Positions 35,182 to 44,969 are shown, numbered from the stretch's first letter. The stretch is DNA of 64,000 nucleotides from Flavihumibacter solisilvae (GCF_000814475.1 NZ_JSVC01000011.1:124001-188000), one strand, 5' to 3'. Numbers and translations: made by a program. The notes: a model not told the origin generated them from the letters alone.

Positions 35182-36840
35182 ATGTTCAGACCTAAGTTGC
35201 TTGACACCCTGTCACGTTATACCATAGGCCAGTTTCGTAAAGACCTGGTTGCCGGACTGATCGTCGGAATTGTTGCCCTGCCGCTGGCTATAGCATTTGC
35301 GATCGCATCCGGAGTTTCCCCTGAAAAAGGCCTGTATACAGCCATCATCGCCGGCTTTATCATTTCGGCTATGGGTGGCAGTAAGGTCCAGATCGGCGGA
35401 CCGACCGGTGCATTCATTGTTATTGTGTATGGGATTGTGCAGGCACATGGCGTGAACGGGCTGATCATTGCCACACTGATGGCAGGCGTCATGCTGATCA
35501 TTATGGGCATAGCAAGGCTGGGATCTGTGATCAAGTATATTCCGCACCCACTGGTCATCGGGTTTACAACGGGCATTTCCCTGATCATCTTTTCATCGCA
35601 GATAAAAGATTTCCTGGGCCTGGAAATGAACGAGCTCCCTGCGGATTTCATTGGCAAATGGAAGGCCTATGCCCATCATTTCAATACCATCAATCCTTAC
35701 GCATTCGCGAACGCAGGAGCCACGGTTCTAATCATAATGCTGTTTCCCAGGATAACGCATAAAATCCCCGGCACACTGGCAGCAATCCTGCTGACCACCA
35801 TTTCGACGCAGTCATTTGGACTCCCGGTAGAAACTATTGGCAGCAGGTTTGGTACCATCGCTACAGCATTTCCAACTCTTGCAATTCCGCAGATCGACCT
35901 TGCTACAATTAAAGCACTAATGCAACCAGCATTCACCATCGCCCTGTTGGGAGGAATCGAATCATTACTATCGGCCTTAGTTGCTGATGGAATGATCGGC
36001 GGGAACCATAAGTCCAATATGGAACTGTGCGCGCAGGGAACCGCCAACGTATTCTCTGCGCTTTTTGGCGGCATACCGGCAACGGGAGCCATTGCACGTA
36101 CTGCAACAAACATAAAGAATGGTGGCAGGACGCCGGTTGCCGGTATCATACATTCCATCACACTGTTAGCGATCGTGCTGTTTTTCGGCCAATGGGCTGC
36201 GTTGATTCCCATGTCTACACTGGCAGGAATCCTGGTGGTGGTAGCATATCACATGAGTGAATGGCAGAGTTTCCGTTCTGTGCTCCGCGGGGCACGCAGC
36301 GACGCCGCTGTGCTCCTGGTCACTTTTATCCTGACCGTATTCATTGACCTCACTATTGCGATTGAAGTGGGCATTGTACTGGCCACCTTCCTGTTTATGC
36401 GCGATATGATTCACTACAGCAATGTGAATATATTGACCAACCAGGCAGCCATATTTCGCAATGGGAATGACAAAGCAGCTATTGCAAACTTTATCATCCC
36501 CCGTGATGTAGAGGTCTTTGAAATTACCGGCCCGCTCTTCTTTGGGGCAGCACACAAATTCAAGGATGCCATCAAGCTGGTCGAAAAAGCACCGAAAGTC
36601 CTGATCATCCGGATGCGACAGGTTCCTATTATCGATGCGACAGGCATCAAAACAATTGAAGAGATTCACAAAGAGTCAAAACAACGGGGAACAAAATTGA
36701 TATTGTCCGAGGTCAACAGCAGCCAGGTGTTGAAAGAACTGAAAAACTCCCGGCTGCAATTTGCCATTGGCAAAGCGAATATTACGAGCAACCTGGCCGC
36801 CGCGTTGAAAAGGAGCAAAGCCATCATTTTACAACCCTGA
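35182..36840 (+). CDS. SulP-family inorganic anion transporter with STAS domain
   Basis: A 552-aa protein with 10-12 membrane helices (about residues 15-385) and a C-terminal STAS domain (about 425-540). Typical features are GQFRKDLVAGLIVGIVALPLAIAFAIASG at the start, GGSKVQIGGPTGAFIVIVYGI for the ion pocket, and VLIIRMRQVPIIDATGIKTIEEI with the conserved STAS loop. These carriers import sulfate, bicarbonate or other anions in exchange for Na+ or H+. ATG 35182 is preferred to a TTG at 35176. The pairing with a methyltransferase is unusual; bicarbonate or sulfate import for that enzyme is only a guess. Confidence 0.93.
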   Translation: MFRPKLLDTLSRYTIGQFRKDLVAGLIVGIVALPLAIAFAIASGVSPEKGLYTAIIAGFIISAMGGSKVQIGGPTGAFIVIVYGIVQAHGVNGLIIATLMAGVMLIIMGIARLGSVIKYIPHPLVIGFTTGISLIIFSSQIKDFLGLEMNELPADFIGKWKAYAHHFNTINPYAFANAGATVLIIMLFPRITHKIPGTLAAILLTTISTQSFGLPVETIGSRFGTIATAFPTLAIPQIDLATIKALMQPAFTIALLGGIESLLSALVADGMIGGNHKSNMELCAQGTANVFSALFGGIPATGAIARTATNIKNGGRTPVAGIIHSITLLAIVLFFGQWAALIPMSTLAGILVVVAYHMSEWQSFRSVLRGARSDAAVLLVTFILTVFIDLTIAIEVGIVLATFLFMRDMIHYSNVNILTNQAAIFRNGNDKAAIANFIIPRDVEVFEITGPLFFGAAHKFKDAIKLVEKAPKVLIIRMRQVPIIDATGIKTIEEIHKESKQRGTKLILSEVNSSQVLKELKNSRLQFAIGKANITSNLAAALKRSKAIILQP

Positions 36841-36934
36841 TGATTTATTAAATATTTCTAAAAATCGTGAGCTACGATGCACCCAAGCGCCGTAATCCAG
36901 AATTTCTACAGATTCCGGCGATAGCTATGCCGTA

Positions 36935-37633
36935 ATGAATACATGGTCGAAACTCAAACCGCTTTTACCCGTTTTGTGTATACTTGTTTCGTCTGCTGCA
37001 GTGGGACAAAACACTGACAGTGTCAGGCTACGCACCATCCAGAAAATCAATTTCCGATCCCTTTATACACCTGCATCCCTTATTGTGGCAGGAATTATAG
37101 CCAATGGCGGATCTTCCGAATCGATCAAACATGAAGTAGCCGAGGAGCGAAATGAGCATCTCCCCAATTTCCAGACCCATATCGACAATTACCTGCAGTA
37201 CTCCCCAATTGTCATTGCCTATGCGCTGGACGCTGCCGGCATAAAATCGAAGACAGATATTCTGAACCGGACTGCCATCTTAATAAAAGGCGAGTTAATG
37301 TCAATAGGAACCACCTCCCTGCTGAAAAATGCAACCCATCAGCTTCGTCCGGATAAGACCACTTACAATTCGTTTCCTTCGGGACATACGGCGAATGCAT
37401 TTGCAGCGGCTACATTTTTATCAGAGGAATACAAAGACCGGCTTCCCTGGATGCCGTATGCAGCGTACACCCTGGCCTCCAGCGTGGGACTGATGCGCGT
37501 TGCCAATAATCGTCATTACATAAGTGATGTGTTGGTGGGCGCAGGCATTGGCATCATCAGCATGAAAATGGCATACTGGACGCACCAATACAGGTGGGGG
37601 AAGAAGAAAAAGGAGTTGATTGTACTTCCATGA
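36935..37633 (+). CDS. PAP2-superfamily phosphatase
   Basis: A 232-aa protein with a signal peptide or N-terminal anchor (LPVLCILVSSAAVGQ). The three acid-phosphatase motifs are visible: KNATHQLRPDK (motif 1), FPSGHTANAFA (motif 2) and VGLMRVANNRHYISDVLVGAGIG (motif 3), supplying the His and Asp of the covalent phosphate site. It would dephosphorylate undecaprenyl diphosphate or a lipid phosphate at the outer face of the inner membrane. The gene is monocistronic and convergent with the first alginate-export-type porin gene (11 bp apart). Confidence 0.9.
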   Translation: MNTWSKLKPLLPVLCILVSSAAVGQNTDSVRLRTIQKINFRSLYTPASLIVAGIIANGGSSESIKHEVAEERNEHLPNFQTHIDNYLQYSPIVIAYALDAAGIKSKTDILNRTAILIKGELMSIGTTSLLKNATHQLRPDKTTYNSFPSGHTANAFAAATFLSEEYKDRLPWMPYAAYTLASSVGLMRVANNRHYISDVLVGAGIGIISMKMAYWTHQYRWGKKKKELIVLP

Positions 37634-37644
37634 GGCAACGGTTA

Positions 37645-39069
37645 TCAGAATCTGACCTGTGCCACCAGGTATATCAAAAAAATAGTTTTTCCGCTGCTCT
37701 TTTCGTCGAGAAAAGATCCGGGCCAGAACCAATACGGGTTAACCAGGAAATTAAGATAGGCGTTGGGATCGTAGTTGAGATCAACACCAAGCTGATGCCC
37801 GATAAATGATTTGTCACTTCCGCCCGCGGGATACAACAGGTTTGGGGCGGGACCGTAAATACCATCACCATTGCTCAGCCGCCAGAAGATGTCGTAATCC
37901 GCACCAACAGTAATTTTTTTGCCAGGTTTAATTGCTATCGAGGGATGAAGATCAAAGAGATTGGTTGGACCAATCAGCCCGGGCAGACCAAAATAACCAC
38001 CATTGGGAAAAAATGGGTTCAGGCTTTGCACCGAGCCGTCACCTGGCTTACGGTCGCCACTGATCAGTTCAGTTTTAAGGCCCAGTTTCAGTGCATGTTT
38101 CTGTGCACCCGGCATTACATAGAGGTTGGAGGAAACCGACCAGGCACCACGGATCCTGTTGTCGGCAATATGCCCGAATTGATAGAGACCTTCAAAATCG
38201 TAGGTCCACTTCTTTCCTTTCCCGAAAATCCGGGTACCGACCGTGGTGCGTTGCTCATGTCCTTTTACATCATTCCACTGACTTTGTTTCTTGTCCATAG
38301 CCAGGTAATACAACTCTATATTCTGCAGGAAGGGAAGGTCAGAAATTTTATTATGCCATCCCCAGAACTCAATACCCGGGGTAAGCACCCCATCATCAAA
38401 CGCCCATTTTTTATCTTCCACGACGCGGTGATAAAAAACAGAACTCTGCCACGCATTTTTCCGGAACAACAGCCTCGCACCATCGAATGACCTTCGTACG
38501 TTGGGATAATCCCTTGCAGCAACCAGGCGTAAGGACCCGCACACCATTTCCTGGCGACCAACCCTGAGAATCAAGCGCTCAGGATCTTTAAGCAGGGAAA
38601 CATCAGTGAAAAGCTGGTGGACTTCCAATTCATTATGTTCCACCGGCAACACCGTCACCTGGTCATTCCTGCCATAAACAAAACCACTTTGCAGTTGCAG
38701 AAAGAACCGAAACCTTGCTCCAATCCGAAGATCGGTATGCAGCAGCGCCCGGTTTACCCAGTATGTGTCTTTTGATATCGGCGCGTCACCCCATTTTTCA
38801 TTCCTGGCCACAGTGAAACGCGTACGCAGATCTCCACCGATCGACAAATAAACATTGCCTGCTTTACTCAATGGCACATATTTAATCTTCTGGTACCAGG
38901 TACTCCCGCTATCAGTTCTCAGGAAGGAATAATCTTCTTCGTAACGAATTGGCTTAAAAGCGGGAAGTGATTGTGCGGTACAAATGCTGTACTCCAGGAT
39001 CAAAGTGCAGGTGATCCAGATAAAAAAGCAGCAGCTACATGTCGGATTCCGGGTGTTCACGGATCCCAC
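37645..39069 (-). CDS. Alginate-export-family outer-membrane porin (copy 1)
   Basis: A 474-aa protein with a hydrophobic signal (CFFIWITCTLILEYSICTAQ) and an 18-strand-like beta-barrel ending in an aromatic (LVAQVRF). Landmark segments YEEDYSFL, VYLSIGGDLRTRF, RVGRQEMVCGSLRLVAARD, RRSFDGARLL and IGPTNLFDLHPS define the alginate_exp (PF13372) family. These barrels let polysaccharides or small anionic molecules cross the outer membrane. It starts with GTG (39069); a candidate -7 box (CAAATCTA on the plus strand, 39092-39099) lies upstream. A paralogue occurs at 41049-42431. Confidence 0.88.
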   Translation of the reverse strand: MGSVNTRNPTCSCCFFIWITCTLILEYSICTAQSLPAFKPIRYEEDYSFLRTDSGSTWYQKIKYVPLSKAGNVYLSIGGDLRTRFTVARNEKWGDAPISKDTYWVNRALLHTDLRIGARFRFFLQLQSGFVYGRNDQVTVLPVEHNELEVHQLFTDVSLLKDPERLILRVGRQEMVCGSLRLVAARDYPNVRRSFDGARLLFRKNAWQSSVFYHRVVEDKKWAFDDGVLTPGIEFWGWHNKISDLPFLQNIELYYLAMDKKQSQWNDVKGHEQRTTVGTRIFGKGKKWTYDFEGLYQFGHIADNRIRGAWSVSSNLYVMPGAQKHALKLGLKTELISGDRKPGDGSVQSLNPFFPNGGYFGLPGLIGPTNLFDLHPSIAIKPGKKITVGADYDIFWRLSNGDGIYGPAPNLLYPAGGSDKSFIGHQLGVDLNYDPNAYLNFLVNPYWFWPGSFLDEKSSGKTIFLIYLVAQVRF

Positions 39070-39175
39070 TTAGGTATATAAACGAATACTTCAAATCTAC
39101 CTTAATTTCCCGTTAATGGGGGCCAAATAAATTTTAACTTACTTATTGATTTTCCCACCTTAAAATTTATTTACC

Positions 39176-39808
39176 ATGAGCAGTATTACCCCCATCAGGG
39201 ATCCCAAAACAGATCATCTGCTTTCGCCGGCAAATTCAGCGCTCATCCTTATCGACTACCAACCGCTGCAGGTAAATTCAGTACGGTCTATGGACCATGT
39301 AGAGCTGGTAAAGAACATCGTAACTGTTTCCAAAGTGGCAAAAGGTTTTAATGTTCCCATCGTTCTTACCACGGTGAATGTGGAAAGCGGAATTAACAAA
39401 CCTACTATCAAGCACATCAAAGCTGTATTGCCAGACGTTAAAGAAATAGACAGAACCACGGTGAACTCATGGGAAGACAAGGAGTTCCAGGATGCAGTAA
39501 AGGCCCTAGGAAAAAAGAAATTAGTTGTCTGTGCTTTATGGACCGAGGTCTGCTTAAGTTTCCCCGCATTAGACCTGATTAAAGAGGGCTACGAAGTATA
39601 TGCTATAGTGGATGCCGTTGGAGGAACTTCAACAATCGCCCATGAAACAGCTTTACGCAGAATGGAACAGGCGGGTGTACAATTAATTTCAGTTACACAA
39701 TATGCCTGTGAACTGCAAAGAGATTGGAACCGGTTGGACACCAAACAGGTATTCTTTGATGCGTTGATGGAAAACGGATCATTTTTCGTAGAAACTTTGA
39801 GGTGGTAA
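39176..39808 (+). CDS. Isochorismatase-fold hydrolase, YcaC-like (copy 1)
   Basis: A 210-aa cytoplasmic cysteine hydrolase. Catalytic Asp27 (LILIDYQP) and Cys126 (WTEVCLSFP) are present, and the C-terminal half (AVGGTSTIAHETALRRMEQAGVQLIS ... CELQRDW) matches E. coli YcaC and relatives, which form octamers of unknown physiological substrate. It shares this architecture with the secreted copy at 44274-44969. It is divergent from porin copy 1 and convergent with the YceI gene. No export signal, unlike copy 2. Confidence 0.88.
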   Translation: MSSITPIRDPKTDHLLSPANSALILIDYQPLQVNSVRSMDHVELVKNIVTVSKVAKGFNVPIVLTTVNVESGINKPTIKHIKAVLPDVKEIDRTTVNSWEDKEFQDAVKALGKKKLVVCALWTEVCLSFPALDLIKEGYEVYAIVDAVGGTSTIAHETALRRMEQAGVQLISVTQYACELQRDWNRLDTKQVFFDALMENGSFFVETLRW

Positions 39809-39841
39809 AGACCAGTCCGTACCCTATTACAGGGAAGGAAG

Positions 39842-40390
39842 TCATCCGGGAATTCTTAATAGCTGAATATCGGCATGTAATTTCACTTCATCAGAAATGA
39901 GCACACCGGCTTTGTCGAATACCTGGTTCCATGTAATGTCGAAAGCTTTACGATCAAGTGTTGCATCCATTTCAAAACAGGCCTTGATATTGCCCGCAGG
40001 ATCGGTCACGTTACCAAGGTAATTTGCTGAAAATACCAGTCCCTGAGTCTTTTCTTTAATAGAAAGTTCCCCGCTGATCCGCAGGCCATTGCCATCCCTC
40101 GTCACATCGCGGGAATGAAACTTTATGGTAGGATAATTTCGCGCGTCGAAAAAATCTTCAGAGCGAAGATGTTTATCCCTTTCGTCGACGCCGGTAAAAA
40201 TTGAATTCGTATAAAACGTGAGCCAGATCTCGCTTCCCGTGAAGTCGTCGTTTACCGAGTGCACGGTTCCCTCTACTTCCCTGAACCAGCCGGAGACACT
40301 GGTTATCAAAAGATATTTGGCATCAAACCTGAACTTCGTGTGAACAGGGTCGATAGCCCATATTGTCTTTGTTTGCTTACTGCCCGGCAT
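39842..40390 (-). CDS. YceI-family protein, cytoplasmic form
   Basis: A 182-aa YceI protein without a signal peptide, unlike the lipoprotein at 11208-11882. Core family segments are WAIDPVHTKFRFDAKYLLITSVSGWFREVEGT at residues 11-42, the VDERDKHLRSEDFFDARNYPTIKFHS loop and the end VKLHADIQLLRI. YceI barrels bind isoprenoid or fatty amphiphiles. It overlaps the 3' end of the DUF1275 gene by 14 nt, so the two are translationally coupled. It is the last gene of a four-gene minus-strand operon with the amidohydrolase and porin copy 2. Confidence 0.92.
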   Translation of the reverse strand: MPGSKQTKTIWAIDPVHTKFRFDAKYLLITSVSGWFREVEGTVHSVNDDFTGSEIWLTFYTNSIFTGVDERDKHLRSEDFFDARNYPTIKFHSRDVTRDGNGLRISGELSIKEKTQGLVFSANYLGNVTDPAGNIKACFEMDATLDRKAFDITWNQVFDKAGVLISDEVKLHADIQLLRIPG

Positions 40391-41042
40391 TTCGACAAAT
40401 GTATGACAACAGGACCAACCCGGGTATACCTATTGCGGCCAGTCCCAAAGTTTTACCCAATAGCGCACCCAATAAACACCCGGCAAGAAAGCCGCCAATA
40501 GTTACCGATAGCTTTTTGAAACTCTCCCGGGAAGCGGCATCAGCATTCATCCCCTTTCGCAGAATATTCCCAAGATCTAAAGAAGCCTGCGTTACATTTC
40601 CTGTCATAATGGTTGTTGGCCCGAAGGTTTCTTTCGCGAATAACCTGCCGAAAGTATTTTGTAGTCCAAGTGCAAATACGGTGACCATCACGACAAAATA
40701 CACACCCGGCATTATTCCCAGGAATGGTAATATCAATGCGACTGCGCCACCAACAAGCAGTAAGATGCTTTCAACCAGCAGGATCCTGTACTTCGCCAGG
40801 CTTCTTTCAGCCAGCCAGCCGCCAAACATCACAGCTGTTACGAAAACTGGAAAAGTGAGCAGTTTGATCCAGGAATCCTCAGTGCTGCCGGAAATCACCT
40901 GTGCAGCAAATACAATAAAGTTCCCGGTTACATGTGCGGAAAAAATAGAATCGCCTGCCACAAAGGTTACCGTGTCACAAAACCCACCTACACATGCCAG
41001 CAGGAAACTAATCCGCCCGAGATGATTAGCTGGTACTTCCAT
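40377..41042 (-). CDS. DUF1275 (YoaK-type) membrane protein
   Basis: A 221-aa integral membrane protein with about six helices. The first helix pair (ISFLLACVGGFCDTVTFVAGD to SAHVTGNFIVFAAQVI) carries the DUF1275 signature GxxDxxxF...HxTGN, and the following loop ALGLQNTFGRLFAKETFGPTTIMTGNVTQ is the second family landmark. Function is unknown; members are linked to small-molecule export. It lies 6 bp after porin copy 2. Confidence 0.9.
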   Translation of the reverse strand: MEVPANHLGRISFLLACVGGFCDTVTFVAGDSIFSAHVTGNFIVFAAQVISGSTEDSWIKLLTFPVFVTAVMFGGWLAERSLAKYRILLVESILLLVGGAVALILPFLGIMPGVYFVVMVTVFALGLQNTFGRLFAKETFGPTTIMTGNVTQASLDLGNILRKGMNADAASRESFKKLSVTIGGFLAGCLLGALLGKTLGLAAIGIPGLVLLSYICRNAGQ

Positions 41043-41048
41043 AAAAAA

Positions 41049-42431
41049 TTAAAATTTAAACTGCACCGTTGCACCGGTAAACAGGATGTCCTTACCAGAG
41101 CCGACCTCCTTCAGGTAGCTGCCTGCATTAAACCAGGTGAACTCGCCCTGCAGGTATAAAAAATCATTTGCCTGGTAGCCCAGGTTGGTAGCCAGCTGGT
41201 TACCAATTTTAGCTTTGCCGGAGTTTCCGTCAGGATAGATCAGCGCTACGTTCACGGCATACAATCCATCATTCTTGCTATAACGCCAGAACATGTCATA
41301 GTCAATGCCAAGGTTAACTTTGTCAGTAAGTTTCAACGATACGGACGGATGCATATCAAGCATGTTCGCAGGGCCGATCAGGGCGGCCAGGCCGAAATAA
41401 GCACCCCGGGGAAACAAGGGGTTAAAGGTCTGTAGTTTATTATCGTCTTTATGTTTGTCGCCACTGATCAGTTCGGCCTTAAACCCGATCTCAGGCTTGA
41501 ACCTGGCTTCACTGAATTCATAGGAAGTATTGATGGAAGCAGTCCACGCGGAAATGGTTTTCCCTGCAAATTTTCCAAACTGGAATAATCCCTCCATATC
41601 ATACTTCCAATCGCCATTGCTTTTCCACAGCCTTGTACCAACGGAATGCCTGGTCTCAGTGCCGCTGCCATCGTTAAATGTTGCGTTTCTTTTCCACAGA
41701 CCTAAATAGTAAAGATCAATATTATGAACGAGGGCCATTTTGTTGCGTACCAGGTAAGCTCCCCAGAATTTGACATTCTTGTTAAAGCCATCATCGAATA
41801 TGCCGGGCTCCGCCTTCACGAAGTGACTATAAAAAGCGTCTACCCGGTAATCGCCCGATGTGAGAATAGTACGCACCGCATCGAATGACTGGCGGTTATT
41901 TGGTCCTTCCCTGACTGAGACCAACCGTTGTGAACCATACATCAGTTCCTGGCGTCCCAGCCGGAAAGTGAGATTTGTTTTCCCAGAAACAACAGGACTG
42001 ACATCAACAAATGCCTGGTGCAATTCAAGCGGGTTTTCATCCACCGGGCTGGGATCGATCCTGCTGTTGGCCAGGCTGCTTTGCAATTGCACAAAGGTCC
42101 TGAAATGTTTCCCTACATGCAGATCCGCGTGACCCAGCCACCTGGTGAGAATGTACCCGTCATCATCCTTGGGCGCATCTCCCCAGGCTTCGTTTTTGGA
42201 ATAGAAATACTGGAACCTCACATCTCCGCCATAGCCCAGGTATGTATTTCCGTTAGCCGACAGTGGCAGGTATTTCATCCTCTTGTAAAAATCAGTCATC
42301 GAATCCTTTTTCAGCCAGGAATAGTCCTCATCATACCGCAAAGGTTTGAATGCCGGCAGGTGCTGTGCCCGGGCATTTGCAGAGATTATACTTACTACAA
42401 GCGACAGAATAAAGATCCGATGTCGTATCAT
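41049..42431 (-). CDS. Alginate-export-family outer-membrane porin (copy 2)
   Basis: A 460-aa paralogue of the porin at 37645-39069, sharing AFKPLRYDEDYSWL, VRFQYFYSKNEAWGDAP, TFRLGRQELMYGSQRLVSVREGPNNRQSFDAVR and GLAALIGPANMLDMHPSVSLK. It has a signal peptide ending near ISANARAQ and an aromatic C-terminus (ATVQFKF). The two copies look about half-identical by eye, indicating duplication followed by divergence rather than recent copying. It follows the amidohydrolase gene by 8 bp and could provide the outer-membrane entry for that enzyme's substrate. Confidence 0.9.
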   Translation of the reverse strand: MIRHRIFILSLVVSIISANARAQHLPAFKPLRYDEDYSWLKKDSMTDFYKRMKYLPLSANGNTYLGYGGDVRFQYFYSKNEAWGDAPKDDDGYILTRWLGHADLHVGKHFRTFVQLQSSLANSRIDPSPVDENPLELHQAFVDVSPVVSGKTNLTFRLGRQELMYGSQRLVSVREGPNNRQSFDAVRTILTSGDYRVDAFYSHFVKAEPGIFDDGFNKNVKFWGAYLVRNKMALVHNIDLYYLGLWKRNATFNDGSGTETRHSVGTRLWKSNGDWKYDMEGLFQFGKFAGKTISAWTASINTSYEFSEARFKPEIGFKAELISGDKHKDDNKLQTFNPLFPRGAYFGLAALIGPANMLDMHPSVSLKLTDKVNLGIDYDMFWRYSKNDGLYAVNVALIYPDGNSGKAKIGNQLATNLGYQANDFLYLQGEFTWFNAGSYLKEVGSGKDILFTGATVQFKF

Positions 42432-42439
42432 CTTTTAAA

Positions 42440-44212
42440 TTAATGCTGGTATTCGCCAAACTGTTTCACGGGGCTCCATTCCGGTACAACAGGTAAGGCC
42501 GCTGGTGCATAGGCTTTATACGTTTCGTCACCATAAACGACTTTTCCATCTACGATCGTCAGTTTGGATACAATTGATTTGATCACTTCTTCCTGAACCG
42601 TTAAGTAATCCTTGTCAAGGATCACCAGGTCGGCATAGTACCCGTTTATGATCTTACCCTTTGATTTTTCCTTAATAAGGTCATAACCACCTGAGGTCAG
42701 CAACTGCAGGGCCAGTTTCCGGTCCAGTGTATTTTCCCTGGCCATCACCTGGGTTCCGCCTACTGTTTTACCCGTTGTGATCCAATACAAAGCTATCCAT
42801 GGATTGTAGCTTGCCACGCGCGTTCCATCAGTACCCAGCCCCACAGGCAGTCCCAACTCCAGCATCTTCTTTACCGGAGGTGTTGCCAATGCAGCCTGCT
42901 TTCCATACCTCTGGATAAAGAGTTCACCCTGGTATGCCATCCGGTGCTGGATGGCGATTCCGCCGCCCAGCGCCTTAATGCGCTGCAGGTTGGTTTCGCT
43001 CACGGTTTCGGCATGATCAAAGAACCAAACCAACCCGTTAAATGGTGTTTCCTTGTTAATCGCTTCCAGTACATCGAGATCCCTGGAGATACTTTCGTTA
43101 TACGTTGCGTGGATGCGGAAAGGCCAGCGTTTTTTAACCAGAAGGCTAACAACTGCTTTCAGGTTGTTTTCCATTGAAACCGGGAGCTCCGGTCTCGGGA
43201 ACAGGAAATTCTCAAAGTCTGCAGCATCTGCCACCAGGTTCTCGCCACCACCGGAAACATGGTAATCAATTTCATTTTTGCCATTGCTGGTGTGCCTGTC
43301 AATTTCCACCATGCCGGTCCACCGCGTATAGTCATTCAATTCGGATCCCTTCTTTTGTGCAAACAAAAAATAAGGCAACCTCACGGTGATCTTCCCGGCC
43401 TTATTCAAAGAATCAGTAATGGCATAGTCATCCGGGAAATTCTGGAAGCCACCACCGGCATCCATAACCGCAGTTACACCCAGGCGATTGAGTTCTGTCA
43501 TGTACTGGATGGTCGAATTGATCTTTTCATTATTGCTGAGTTCAGGAAGTTTTGCCAGGGTAGAGTATAGTATGAACGCGTTGGGCTCTGCGACCAGCAG
43601 CCCGGTCGGGTTGCCCTCGCTGTCTTTCTGGATGAGTCCACCCGCGGGATTTGGGGTTTCTCCATTGATCTTGAGTTTCTCCAGCCCTGCCTTATTCAGC
43701 CAGGCCTTCCCGTAGAGATAGAGGATAAAAGTGGGAACCTTACCAGTTGCTTCATTGATCTCTTCGATAGTGGGCAGTCGCTTTTCTTCAAACTGGAACT
43801 CGTTCCAGCCACCCACAACCCTGATCCACTGTCCTTCCGGGGTATTCCGGGCCTGCTCTTTCAGCATTTCCAGTGCCCGCTTCAGCGTGGTGACGCCGTC
43901 CCAGCGAAGTTCTGTATTATAAAATCTTCCGCCGCGGATCACGTGCAGGTGACTGTCGAACAAGCCAGGAATAACCCGCCTGCCCCCGGCATCAATGATC
44001 TTTGTCTGCCTGCCTTTCAACTGAAGAACCTGTGCATTGGACCCGGTGCGTACAATCCTGTTACCCGCAATCGCCACTGCCTGCACCTCCTCATTGTCAT
44101 CAGCCAGGGTTGTTATCTTCCCGTTTGTAATGATGAGATCTGCCTTCTGGGCGAAAACATCCAGGCGCCAAAAGGAAAGAACAATGAGAAATAAGTATAT
44201 GAAATGTTTCAT
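42440..44212 (-). CDS. YtcJ-like amidohydrolase, secreted
   Basis: A 590-aa metal-dependent hydrolase with signal peptide (LSFWRLDVFAQ). Visible are RRVIPGLFDSHLHVIRGG (HxH, about residue 88), the long insertion with VTAVMDAGGGFQNFPDDY, WPFRIHATYNESISRDLDVL (His), VWFFDHAETVS (His) and LPVGLGTDGTRVASYNPW (Asp), the metal set of YtcJ/Amidohydrolase_3 enzymes. Substrate unknown, typically an N-acyl compound. It is the first gene of the four-gene operon and lies downstream of a terminator that ends the isochorismatase unit. Confidence 0.9.
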   Translation of the reverse strand: MKHFIYLFLIVLSFWRLDVFAQKADLIITNGKITTLADDNEEVQAVAIAGNRIVRTGSNAQVLQLKGRQTKIIDAGGRRVIPGLFDSHLHVIRGGRFYNTELRWDGVTTLKRALEMLKEQARNTPEGQWIRVVGGWNEFQFEEKRLPTIEEINEATGKVPTFILYLYGKAWLNKAGLEKLKINGETPNPAGGLIQKDSEGNPTGLLVAEPNAFILYSTLAKLPELSNNEKINSTIQYMTELNRLGVTAVMDAGGGFQNFPDDYAITDSLNKAGKITVRLPYFLFAQKKGSELNDYTRWTGMVEIDRHTSNGKNEIDYHVSGGGENLVADAADFENFLFPRPELPVSMENNLKAVVSLLVKKRWPFRIHATYNESISRDLDVLEAINKETPFNGLVWFFDHAETVSETNLQRIKALGGGIAIQHRMAYQGELFIQRYGKQAALATPPVKKMLELGLPVGLGTDGTRVASYNPWIALYWITTGKTVGGTQVMARENTLDRKLALQLLTSGGYDLIKEKSKGKIINGYYADLVILDKDYLTVQEEVIKSIVSKLTIVDGKVVYGDETYKAYAPAALPVVPEWSPVKQFGEYQH

Positions 44213-44227
44213 GACGAAGAATTTAAA

Positions 44228-44251
44228 AGGGGCAGATGCATACCTGCCCCT
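44228..44251 (-). terminator. Rho-independent-type terminator after the secreted isochorismatase gene
   Basis: AGGGGCAG (44228-44235) pairs perfectly with CTGCCCCT (44244-44251) around an 8-nt loop. On the minus strand the stem is followed by TTTTAAATTCTT. It lies 22 bp after the isochorismatase stop and 16 bp before the amidohydrolase ATG, separating the two transcription units. Confidence 0.7.
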
Positions 44252-44273
44252 ATAGACATTATTTCAGGATCTT

Positions 44274-44969
44274 TTAGTGATTCAGCATTTCGTGTGCATA
44301 CTGGATTCCTACGCCGTATGCGCCACCATATTTCTTCACCAGGTCGGTAACGGGTTTATATGTTTCGCTTCTTGCCCAGTCCCTTTGCAGTTCAAGCAGG
44401 TATTGGATGGAAGTCATGGTTTTAACTCCTGCCTGTGTCATCCGGTTGATTGCCATGTCATGCGCTTCCTTGCTTACATCGCCGCTGGCATCAGTTATCA
44501 CATATACATCATAACCGTCTGCTTTAGCTGATAATGCAGGTCCTACGATACATACACTTGTCCAGAGACCTGCAAGTACGATCTTCTTTTTATTCTTAGA
44601 GGTAATGGCTTTGTGCGCATTTACATCTTCCCAGGTGTTCATGGTTGTACGATCGATATAACTGCCGGCAGGATAGAATTCAGAAACTTCCTTGAGTACG
44701 GGACCACTGAAACTCTTTTCAGCAACTGTAGTTACCACAGTAGCCACATTGAAAATTTTGGAGGCACCGGCAACGATAGCCGTATTGTTCCTGAGTTCGT
44801 CGGTAGAGATATTCTTAACGGCAAATACCATCTGGCTTTCATGGTCAATAAGCACCAGGGCATGGTTGGTTGGGTTTAGCAGTTCCGGCGAAGGTTTTTG
44901 GGCTGTAGCTGTAAGAGCAGTAGCCATAACTGAAAGAATAACGCCAATTGTTCTGATCATCTTTTTCAT
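44274..44969 (-). CDS. Isochorismatase-fold hydrolase, secreted (copy 2)
   Basis: A 231-aa exported cysteine hydrolase: signal peptide ending at TATAQ, catalytic Asp42 (LVLIDHESQM) and Cys140 (GLWTSVCIVGPAL), then TDASGDVSKEAHDMAINRMTQAGVKTMTS as in YcaC. It resembles the cytoplasmic copy at 39176-39808 throughout but has gained a signal peptide, so the pair probably acts on the same or related molecules on both sides of the membrane. It has its own promoter and terminator and sits directly downstream of the AraC-family regulator gene. Confidence 0.88.
   Translation of the reverse strand: MKKMIRTIGVILSVMATALTATAQKPSPELLNPTNHALVLIDHESQMVFAVKNISTDELRNNTAIVAGASKIFNVATVVTTVAEKSFSGPVLKEVSEFYPAGSYIDRTTMNTWEDVNAHKAITSKNKKKIVLAGLWTSVCIVGPALSAKADGYDVYVITDASGDVSKEAHDMAINRMTQAGVKTMTSIQYLLELQRDWARSETYKPVTDLVKKYGGAYGVGIQYAHEMLNH

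Noticed and set aside
36166-36669. Open frame antisense to the SulP gene
   Set aside because: It reflects low stop frequency opposite a membrane protein gene; the sense frame has transporter and STAS motifs.
40363-41025. Plus-strand open frame of about 220 codons across the DUF1275 gene
   Set aside because: It is nearly exactly opposite the DUF1275 frame, is rich in Ser/Thr/Pro without motifs, and the minus frame carries the family signature.
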